Origin: JBBFMJ01 sp037441225
GTDB taxonomy: Bacteria; Acidobacteriota; Thermoanaerobaculia; UBA2201
Length of the DNA: 19,706 bases
Assembly (NCBI GenBank): GCA_037441225.1
Contig: JBBISU010000058.1
Location: 1-19,706, forward strand
Direction: 5' to 3'
Part shown: piece by piece, positions 14,190 to 19,706 of the stretch
How positions within the stretch are numbered: position 1 is the stretch's first letter
Layout: every line of letters starts with the position of its first letter
Notes under the pieces: model-generated
The model's database searches: none
The model's input: the letters and a program-made list of their open reading frames with translations, nothing else
What the model was told of the DNA's origin: nothing
Program-made: the position numbers and the translations under genes

Positions 14190-15177
14190 TGAAGTTTTAA
14201 AAAGAAAAGCACAAAATCCTCCACCTGTATGGTTTATGAGACAAGCAGGGAGGTATTTGCCTGGTTATCAGGAGATAAGAAAGAATTATAGTTTCTTAGA
14301 GATGATAAGAATACCAGAATTGATAGCAAAAATAACATTGGAGCCAGTGGAACTCTTCGATTTAGATGGTGCAATTTTGTTTTCTGATATTTTAGTAATC
14401 CTTCCTCCTTTGGGTTATGATATTAAATATGAAGAAGGAGTTGGCTTTGAAATTTTAAGAGAAAAAAAAGAAATAGAATTTAAATTAAGAGACCCTGAAA
14501 AAGATTTAAATTTTGTATTTAAAGGAATTAAAGAGATAAGGAAAAACTTATCTCCTTTTAAAACATTAATTGGTTTTGCTGGTGGTCCTTTTACTGTTTT
14601 TTCATATCTTTTAGAAGGTAAAACAGGAAGGGATTTTTATAACACAAAAGAATTTTTATATGAAGAACCAGTATTGTTTTTTAAAAAATTAAAAATTTTA
14701 AGCGACTATATAAAATATTATTTGCAAGCTCAGATTTCCTATGGTGCAGAAGTTTTACAGGTTTTTGATACAAATGCTTACAACCTTCCCTTATTTTATT
14801 TTGAAAGGTATTATTTTCCAATCCTTTATGGTTTAATTGAAGAAATTTCAAAATATACCCCTGTTATTTATTTTGGACTTTATCTTTCACCTTATTATAA
14901 AATTTTAAAAAACCTGCCAATTTCCTGCATCTCCCTTGATACTTCTGCAAATTTTGAGGAAGCAAGGAATTATTTTGGAGAGGACTTTCCAGTTCAGGGA
15001 AACCTTGACCCTTATGTTTTGCTTTTTTCCTCATCAGCAATTTCAAGAGAAGTTAAAAGAATAAAAGAAGAAGCAATGCCAAATCCCCACATTTTTAATT
15101 TAGGTCATGGGGTTCTACCAAATACAGAACCCTCAAAAGTTAAAATGGCAGTTATGGAAATCAGGAAAGCAATATGA
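14176..15177 (+). CDS. hemE: Uroporphyrinogen decarboxylase
   Basis: 333 aa from the ATG at 14176. A TTG 33 bases upstream would add 11 unconserved residues inside the sigma gene, while MKKINEVLKRK is a normal family start. The enzyme removes four carboxyl groups from uroporphyrinogen III to give coproporphyrinogen III. Seen: VWFMRQAGRYLPGYQEIR (18-35, with R22 and R26 binding substrate carboxylates), AILFSDIL (66-73, catalytic D71), GFAGGPFTVFSYLLEG, VFDTNA, VQGNLDP and NLGHGVLPNTEP (His near 311). The blocks are all in order and nothing essential seems lost. Its TGA overlaps the ATG of hemN (ATGA), so the two consecutive heme enzymes are translationally coupled. Confidence 0.96.
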   Translation: MKKINEVLKRKAQNPPPVWFMRQAGRYLPGYQEIRKNYSFLEMIRIPELIAKITLEPVELFDLDGAILFSDILVILPPLGYDIKYEEGVGFEILREKKEIEFKLRDPEKDLNFVFKGIKEIRKNLSPFKTLIGFAGGPFTVFSYLLEGKTGRDFYNTKEFLYEEPVLFFKKLKILSDYIKYYLQAQISYGAEVLQVFDTNAYNLPLFYFERYYFPILYGLIEEISKYTPVIYFGLYLSPYYKILKNLPISCISLDTSANFEEARNYFGEDFPVQGNLDPYVLLFSSSAISREVKRIKEEAMPNPHIFNLGHGVLPNTEPSKVKMAVMEIRKAI

Positions 15178-16562
15178 TTAATACTGAGATTCCTTCCTTT
15201 GATATACCTTTACTTTTAAAATATGACAAACAAGGTCCAAGATACACTTCTTATCCAACAGTTCCAAACTTTTCTCCGGACTTCACAATTGAAGATTATA
15301 AGAAAGCATTAATTAAATCAAATGAAGGCAAAAATCCACCAAATCTTTCCCTTTACTTCCATATACCCTTTTGTGGCGCTGGATGCTGGTTTTGTGGATG
15401 CAATGTTTTTCATACAAAAAACAAAGAATTAGCCGAGGACTATTTAAAATTTTTAGAGAAAGAAATTAAAAGCGTTAAAAATTTAATTTCAAACAAAAGA
15501 CCTGTGGAACAAATGCATTGGGGTGGAGGAACTCCTTCCTTTTTAAAAAACAAGCAAATTGAAAAACTATATAAAATAATTTCAGAAAATTTCTCTTTTA
15601 CAAAAGAGGCAGAAATTGGAATTGAAATTGACCCAAGGTCTGCAAATAAAGAATCCATATTTCTAATGAGGAAATTAGGTTTTAATAGAATTTCAATGGG
15701 TATACAGGATTTTAATGAAAGGGTTCAAAAAGCAATAAATAGAATCCAACCCTTTGAACTTACAAAAGAAATTATAAATTATTGTAAAGAAGCAGAATTT
15801 GAAAGCATAAATATTGATCTTGTTTATGGGCTCCCCTTTCAAAACTCAATTGATTTTCAAAATACCTTAAATAAAGTCATAGAACTAAATCCAAACAGGA
15901 TTGCATTCTTTAACTTTGCATACCTTCCAGAAAAAATAAAAATACAAAGAGCAATAAAAGAAGCAACCCTTCCAAAAAAGGAAGAAAAACTTAAAATCTT
16001 TGAAAGAACAATCAAAACTTTAACAGAAGCAGGATATATTTTTATTGGTATGGACCATTTTGCAAAACCAGAAGATGAATTATATAAAGCATTACAAAAT
16101 AGAACTTTATGGAGAAATTTTCAGGGCTATAATACCCATTCTGGATGCGACCTTATTGCTTTTGGCTCTTCTTCCATCTCTCAAGTTTCTAATTCTTATG
16201 CACAAAATGAAAAGGAATTAAATTCTTATCAAGAAAAAATTAAAAAAGATGGTTTTGCTACTTCAATTGGTATATGGCTTAAAGAAGAAGATGTTTTAAG
16301 AAGGGATTTAATAACCCGCTTTATGTGCCATTTCATAATAATAAAAAAAGAATTTGAAGAAAAATATAAAATTAATTTTGATGAACATTTTCAAGAAGAA
16401 CTTAAAAATTTAAAAGCTTTTGAAGAAGATGGGCTTTTGGAAATAAAAAAAGATAGAATTGAAGTAAAATCAATGGGAAGATTGGTTATAAGAAATATTT
16501 GTATGGTTTTTGATGAATATCTAAAAAAAACAGAAGGAAAAATCTTTTCCCGAACAATATAA
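15174..16562 (+). CDS. hemN: Oxygen-independent coproporphyrinogen III dehydrogenase (radical SAM)
   Basis: 462 aa, matching true HemN rather than the shorter HemW-like proteins. It oxidatively decarboxylates coproporphyrinogen III to protoporphyrinogen IX without oxygen. The N-terminal KYDKQGPRYTSYPT (16-29) is typical of HemN. The radical-SAM motif YFHIPFCGAGCWFCGC gives cluster ligands C67, C71 and C74, plus the HemN-specific C76. MHWGGGTPSFL and INIDLVYGLPFQ follow as expected. The C-terminal DLITRFMCHF resembles the HemN C-terminal domain. It overlaps hemE by 4 bases. A classical hemE/hemN route is therefore used, at least in part, instead of the siroheme-dependent one. A weak terminator-like structure follows. 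Confidence 0.94.
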   Translation: MINTEIPSFDIPLLLKYDKQGPRYTSYPTVPNFSPDFTIEDYKKALIKSNEGKNPPNLSLYFHIPFCGAGCWFCGCNVFHTKNKELAEDYLKFLEKEIKSVKNLISNKRPVEQMHWGGGTPSFLKNKQIEKLYKIISENFSFTKEAEIGIEIDPRSANKESIFLMRKLGFNRISMGIQDFNERVQKAINRIQPFELTKEIINYCKEAEFESINIDLVYGLPFQNSIDFQNTLNKVIELNPNRIAFFNFAYLPEKIKIQRAIKEATLPKKEEKLKIFERTIKTLTEAGYIFIGMDHFAKPEDELYKALQNRTLWRNFQGYNTHSGCDLIAFGSSSISQVSNSYAQNEKELNSYQEKIKKDGFATSIGIWLKEEDVLRRDLITRFMCHFIIIKKEFEEKYKINFDEHFQEELKNLKAFEEDGLLEIKKDRIEVKSMGRLVIRNICMVFDEYLKKTEGKIFSRTI

Positions 16563-16568
16563 TATAGG

Positions 16569-16596
16569 TCCAAACCTCAAAATTGGAATTTTTTTT
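16569..16596 (+). terminator. Weak intrinsic terminator after hemN
   Basis: TCCAA (16569-16573) pairs with TTGGA (16583-16587) around a 9-base loop, followed by A and eight T (16589-16596). The stem is only 5 bp, so it is weak, but the position between hemN and ahpC and the T run fit. The rest of 16563-16640 holds a 10-bp palindrome TTAATATTAA (16610-16619) upstream of the ahpC ribosome binding site, of unknown meaning. Confidence 0.35.
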
Positions 16597-16640
16597 AGAA
16601 ATCCTTTGTTTAATATTAAATTATTTTTAAGGAGGGAACT

Positions 16641-17240
16641 ATGAGCGAAACTTTAAAGCTTGGTGATTTTGTTCCATCACAAGAGATGGAGATTTATGAT
16701 CCTTTAAAAGATGACTTTGGAATTATATCTTTCGAACAATTAAGAAAGGATAAAAAATGGACAATTTTGGTCTTTTATCCTGCTGATTTTACATTTATCT
16801 GTCCAACTGAATTAAAAGATTTGGCAGATCATTATGAGGAATTTAAAAAATTGGGAGCAGAAATTCTTGCTATCTCAACAGATACAAAGTTCGTCCACCT
16901 TGCATGGCTTAAAGAAGAAAAACTCTTAAAAAATGTAAAATACCCTATGGTTGCAGATCCCACTGGAAAAATTTCGAGATTATTTGGAGTTTTAAATGAA
17001 GAAACAGGGCTTGCCCATAGGGGAACATTTATTATAAATCCAGAAGGAATGCTGGTTGGAATTGAGATTTCTTTTGATAATGTTGGAAGGAATGCAAAGG
17101 AACTTTTAAGAAAATTAAAAGCACATATTTATGTGACAAACCATCCAGGAGAAGTTTGCCCTGCTGCTTGGGAAGAAGGCAAAAAAACATTAAAGCCAGG
17201 TGCAAAGATTGTTGGGAAGGTCTCAGAAGCCCTAAAATAA
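16641..17240 (+). CDS. ahpC: Typical 2-Cys peroxiredoxin (AhpC/TSA family)
   Basis: 199 aa, standard for AhpC/Prx1-type peroxiredoxins, which reduce hydrogen peroxide, alkyl hydroperoxides and possibly peroxynitrite. The peroxidatic cysteine is C54 in ADFTFICPTEL, with P47, T51 and R127 (HRGTF) completing the active site. The resolving cysteine is C173 in HPGEVCPAAWEEG. The C-terminus lacks a YF motif, as in robust bacterial forms that resist overoxidation. A strong Shine-Dalgarno (AAGGAGG) fixes the start. No AhpF or thioredoxin reductase gene is adjacent, so the reductant is unknown. The gene ends 3 bases from the convergent lipoprotein gene. Confidence 0.95.
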   Translation: MSETLKLGDFVPSQEMEIYDPLKDDFGIISFEQLRKDKKWTILVFYPADFTFICPTELKDLADHYEEFKKLGAEILAISTDTKFVHLAWLKEEKLLKNVKYPMVADPTGKISRLFGVLNEETGLAHRGTFIINPEGMLVGIEISFDNVGRNAKELLRKLKAHIYVTNHPGEVCPAAWEEGKKTLKPGAKIVGKVSEALK

Positions 17241-17243
17241 TTC

Positions 17244-18881
17244 TTAAAAATTTAAGTTGTAAATTGGCTTAATATCTGTTGGGATACTTTTAAGTTTTTC
17301 CAAATCTTTAATTAAAAACTCAGGGGGATTTGTATATTTTAAGGCTAATTCTTTTGTCCCTTCATAATCTCCCATTGCTTGAAGATAAATTATCTTTTCC
17401 AAAAGACTCTTTAATCCATCTTTAAATTTTTCCAAATTTAAAATATATTTACTTTCCTTACTTCTTATTATTGCACCTCTTTCATAAAGCCAGTTAAACT
17501 GCAATAGAACTCCCTTTCCATGTGCTTCTTGTATCCCAAACCTCATAGATCTAAAAAGAGAAGCAAGGTATGTGGCAGGGCTTTCATTTTCCATAGCAGT
17601 TGGAAGCTTTTTATTTTTTACAAGATAATCAATTAAATATAGAGAAGAAACATCTGCCTTTGCTTCTTCTAAAAAGGAATACAAATCTTTTAATGATTCT
17701 CTGACTGTCGTTTCTTTTCCATTTGAAAGATAGATTATTCCAGGACCTAAACCATGTGAGACCTCGTGGAACAATGTTTCATTAAAAAATGCTTCTTTTG
17801 ATGTAAAGCTTTGAATCTCTGGCTCAAGCAAAGCCAAAGAGATAGGCTTCAAAATTGCTTCATATTTTGCTTCAATTACATTTTTTAAAAGAACTTTTTT
17901 GCTTCCCTTCTTTGCCACAACATTTTCATCATTTGGCAAATTATAGGCAATTGTTTGGATTCCTGCCTTTGTATCCCCTGCTGAAAATAAAAGATCAATT
18001 ACTTTAATTGGAGAAACTAAACCCTTTTGAAGTCCTTTAAAATCCTTTGGATATGGCAAATTTTGATCCAATTCTTTTAAATGCTCTTCAACAAATTTTA
18101 ATTTTTCTGTTTCTTCTTTATTTACTATTCCAACAAAAGCTTCAAAAGACGCTTTAAGCCCTAATAAACCATCCTCATAGGTCTCGTAAGGACCAATTGT
18201 TATCTCTAAATTTGTATCCCCTACATCCATCCAATCCATATCTGACTGAAAATAATCATTTGTCAAAAAGCTTTGTGCTCTGCTTTGCAAAAATCTTTTA
18301 AGTGAAGGGCTTTCAGAAAGTTCACTTGCTTTCTTTAAGATTTCTGATAATTTTAAAAGATAATTTTCATAATATTTTGAATAAGGAACTGGTTTAAGCT
18401 TTGAATTTTCTCTGACAATTACAGTAAAATAGCTTTTAAAATTTTTTTGTTCTTCTTCTGGCAAGTTCTTTACATATTCTTCAAACTCTTCTTTTTTTAA
18501 ATTTTCTGGATAAAAAGAAGCACCTTTTGGCTTACTTGCAATCCCCCAAAAAGGTTTGTTTTCATCAAGGCGATCCCAGGGACCAAAATTTATCAAAAAA
18601 TATTCTCTTACATCCTTATCTTTAATGGAATTTAACCATTCCAAATTTTTCTTATGAACTTGAATTAAAAATAATTCGTCAATTATTGGTTCAACTTTTG
18701 AAATTTCTTTTAAGACAGAAATTTCCCAATCTGGTAGCCCAGAAAAGCTACAGTTTATTTCAATTGGCTTATATCTCTTTAATTTTTCTTTCACATCTTT
18801 ATTTTCCTTTTCCTTGCAAGAAAAAAGAAAAAAAATCAATAATAAAAATATTATTTTGCTCCTTGCCTTTAAATAAAACAT
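17244..18881 (-). CDS. Lipoprotein related to dipeptidyl peptidase III (M49-like zinc peptidase)
   Basis: 545 aa. The N-terminus has Arg/Lys, a hydrophobic stretch (about 10-20) and a lipobox-like LFSC with C22, suggesting an exported lipoprotein. Lys follows the Cys, so an inner-membrane retention Asp is absent. The C-terminal half carries HEVSHGLGPG (H372, E373, H376) and, about 30 residues later, LEEAKAD (E405/E406). This zinc-site pair resembles the HExxGH...EECRAE arrangement of M49 dipeptidyl peptidase III, except that the first motif is the shorter HExxH. ETYEDGLLGLKASFEAF is also typical of the bacterial DPP III-like group. Its substrate is unknown. An AGGGGG Shine-Dalgarno lies upstream of the ATG. 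It probably follows rplU-rpmA. Confidence 0.75.
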   Translation of the reverse strand: MFYLKARSKIIFLLLIFFLFSCKEKENKDVKEKLKRYKPIEINCSFSGLPDWEISVLKEISKVEPIIDELFLIQVHKKNLEWLNSIKDKDVREYFLINFGPWDRLDENKPFWGIASKPKGASFYPENLKKEEFEEYVKNLPEEEQKNFKSYFTVIVRENSKLKPVPYSKYYENYLLKLSEILKKASELSESPSLKRFLQSRAQSFLTNDYFQSDMDWMDVGDTNLEITIGPYETYEDGLLGLKASFEAFVGIVNKEETEKLKFVEEHLKELDQNLPYPKDFKGLQKGLVSPIKVIDLLFSAGDTKAGIQTIAYNLPNDENVVAKKGSKKVLLKNVIEAKYEAILKPISLALLEPEIQSFTSKEAFFNETLFHEVSHGLGPGIIYLSNGKETTVRESLKDLYSFLEEAKADVSSLYLIDYLVKNKKLPTAMENESPATYLASLFRSMRFGIQEAHGKGVLLQFNWLYERGAIIRSKESKYILNLEKFKDGLKSLLEKIIYLQAMGDYEGTKELALKYTNPPEFLIKDLEKLKSIPTDIKPIYNLNF

Positions 18882-18902
18882 ATTACCCCCTTATTTTGAC
18901 AA

Positions 18903-18975
18903 AATTAAATAGTGAATTACGATAAAGATAAATTTTAAAGAAATTTTTAAACTTGATTTTTTCCACTATTTAATT
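18903..18975. repeat. 12-bp perfect inverted repeat in the rpmA-lipoprotein gap
   Basis: AATTAAATAGTG (18903-18914) and CACTATTTAATT (18964-18975) are exact inverse complements separated by 49 bases. The gap from 18882 to 18991 contains no other gene. The repeat is not followed by a T run in the direction of transcription, so it is not a standard terminator. It could be paired regulator sites or a long-loop RNA structure ahead of the lipoprotein gene. Confidence 0.5.
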
Positions 18976-18991
18976 ATTTTATAAATTAAAT

Positions 18992-19261
18992 TTATTTTGC
19001 TGGCTGGCTTTTTGGCTCTATATAAATAAATCTTCCTAAGGTTCCTTTATCTTCAAAATGAACAAAACCTGAAACCTTTGCAAAAAGTGTATGATCTTTT
19101 CCCATTCCAACATTTTCACCAGGTTTAAATCTTGTTCCCCTCTGCCTGACTAAAATTGAGCCCTGAATAACCCATTGCCCAGAAAATCTCTTTACCCCTA
19201 ACCTTTTTGAATTACTATCCCTTCCATTCCTTGAAGAACCTTGACCTTTTTTATGTGCCAT
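18992..19261 (-). CDS. rpmA: 50S ribosomal protein L27
   Basis: 89 aa starting MAHKKGQGSSRNGRDS, the classic L27 N-terminus near the peptidyl-transferase centre. GSILVRQRGTRFKPG and VGMGKDHTLFA are conserved blocks. A longer frame starting at 19285 would add eight residues, but the AAGGAGG Shine-Dalgarno at 19274-19268 sits ideally before 19261, so the short form is right. The protein starts directly at MAHKKG without the cleaved N-terminal extension seen in Firmicutes. The ATG is one base beyond the rplU stop. obgE, often next to rpmA, is not present downstream. Confidence 0.97.
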   Translation of the reverse strand: MAHKKGQGSSRNGRDSNSKRLGVKRFSGQWVIQGSILVRQRGTRFKPGENVGMGKDHTLFAKVSGFVHFEDKGTLGRFIYIEPKSQPAK

Positions 19262-19262
19262 A

Positions 19263-19574
19263 TTATCCCTCCTTAATTTCTTCAATTAAAACTTTTAAAT
19301 ACCTCTGCCTGTGCCCCCTTGTTCTTTTATATTGCTTTCTCCTCTTTTTCTTAAAAATTATAACTTTTGGTGCTTTTACTTCTTCCAAAACTTTTGCTTT
19401 AACAGAAGCACCTTTTATATAGGGATTTCCTATTTTTAATTCCCCATCATTTTTGATAAGTAAAACTTTTTTAAAGGAGACCTCTTTTTTTGCTCCTCCA
19501 GTTAGTTCTACTAAGATACTATCTCCCGGGGAAACTTGATATTGCTTTCCCCCTGTTTCAATTACAGCAAACAT
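19263..19574 (-). CDS. rplU: 50S ribosomal protein L21
   Basis: 103 aa, the normal length. It starts MFAVIETGGKQYQVSPGD and has KVVIFKKK-like and RRKQYKRTRGHRQRYLKV sections (read here as KVIIFKKKRRKQYKRTRGHR, near 74-93), all typical of L21, an early 23S rRNA-binding protein of the large subunit. An AAGGAG Shine-Dalgarno (19586-19581) precedes the ATG. Its stop codon is within the ribosome binding region of rpmA, giving tight coupling. The gene is transcribed from a good promoter about 30 bases upstream. Confidence 0.97.
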   Translation of the reverse strand: MFAVIETGGKQYQVSPGDSILVELTGGAKKEVSFKKVLLIKNDGELKIGNPYIKGASVKAKVLEEVKAPKVIIFKKKRRKQYKRTRGHRQRYLKVLIEEIKEG

Positions 19575-19602
19575 ATAATACTCCTTTTCTAAAACTTATA
19601 AT

Positions 19603-19631
19603 ATTATACTAAAATTTAAATAAAAAATCAA
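19603..19631 (-). promoter_or_regulatory. Sigma-70-type promoter of rplU-rpmA
   Basis: On the minus strand TTGATT (19631-19626), a 17-base spacer and TATAAT (19608-19603) give the best -35/-10 pair in the window. The predicted leader is about 20 bases and contains the Shine-Dalgarno, so no long L21 autoregulatory leader is expected from this promoter. Confidence 0.65.
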
Positions 19632-19670
19632 ATTTTGTAGAATTCCATAAAATATTGGACTTTTGTTTTT

Positions 19671-19706
19671 TAGGGGGATAGAGGATTAAAGGGGAAAGGG
19701 GGAAAA
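19671..19706 (+). other. G-rich purine tract at the window end
   Basis: G runs of 5, 2, 4 and 5 (starting at 19673, 19683, 19691 and 19698) are separated by short A/T-rich loops. This is striking in an AT-rich genome. It lies upstream of rplU, and on the plus strand it runs to the window edge. It could be a two-layer G-quadruplex, a ribosome-binding region for a plus-strand gene beyond the edge, or part of a repeat. No coding call is possible. Confidence 0.4.

Noticed and set aside
17241..17256. Bidirectional terminator between ahpC and the lipoprotein gene
   Set aside because: CTTAAA and TTTAAG form only a 6-bp AT-only stem with a 2-base loop and no T run; too weak to call.
19262..19285. 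Upstream start giving an 8-residue longer L27
   Set aside because: The Shine-Dalgarno lies inside that extension and points to the ATG at 19261, which yields the canonical MAHKKGQGSS start.
19575..19706. Structured L21 leader RNA upstream of rplU
   Set aside because: The best promoter leaves only about 20 bases of leader and I see no convincing stem; no structure could be supported by eye.

Overview
The window is strongly AT-rich by eye. It encodes about 17 well-packed genes, whose proteins are rich in Lys, Glu and Ile. LpxC (lipid A synthesis), a WbpM/PglF-type sugar dehydratase and a lipoprotein signal point to a Gram-negative bacterium with LPS-like surface glycans. Oxygen-independent HemN together with a peroxiredoxin suits an anaerobe or microaerophile. 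The compact, charge-rich coding style would fit a thermophile such as Thermodesulfobacteriota or another deep-branching lineage, but that placement is a guess. I see no tRNA, rRNA, CRISPR array, insertion sequence or prophage. No gap exceeds 300 bases; the largest is about 190 bases.

Layout. Minus strand, 151-7475, in order of transcription: uvrA, a tryptophanase gene, a possible 35-codon ORF, a UDP-sugar 4,6-dehydratase (CapD/WbpM/PglF type) and a GalE/WbpP-type epimerase. The last two look like the end of a surface-glycan locus. Plus strand, 7532-9992: nadB (NAD synthesis) followed 1 base later by a DUF2156 protein. A small unrecognised membrane-anchored protein (9972-10535, minus) converges on that pair. 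It is divergent from a trans-sulfuration PLP enzyme gene (10670-11821).

The plus strand continues with a CoA-binding_2 protein, a receiver-LpxC fusion, an ECF sigma factor, hemE and hemN (11834-16562), nearly all overlapping or closely spaced. A 2-Cys peroxiredoxin gene follows. On the minus strand at the right end are rplU-rpmA and a lipoprotein resembling dipeptidyl peptidase III.

Main finding. The protein at 12280-13593 joins a complete response-regulator receiver domain to a catalytically complete LpxC through a highly charged linker. LpxC catalyses the committed step of lipid A synthesis and is usually controlled by proteolysis, so a built-in receiver suggests phosphorylation control. 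No histidine kinase is visible nearby.

Second finding. Several genes without a Shine-Dalgarno sequence (uvrA, nadB, the 187-aa membrane protein, the CoA-binding protein, the sigma factor, hemE and the 35-codon ORF) have a consensus-like -10 box, usually extended (TGnTAtAAT or TGnTAAAAT), ending only 6-8 bases before ATG. This suggests leaderless transcripts. Other genes (tnaA, the trans-sulfuration enzyme, ahpC, the lipoprotein, rplU and rpmA) have strong Shine-Dalgarno sequences, so the genome appears to use two modes of initiation.
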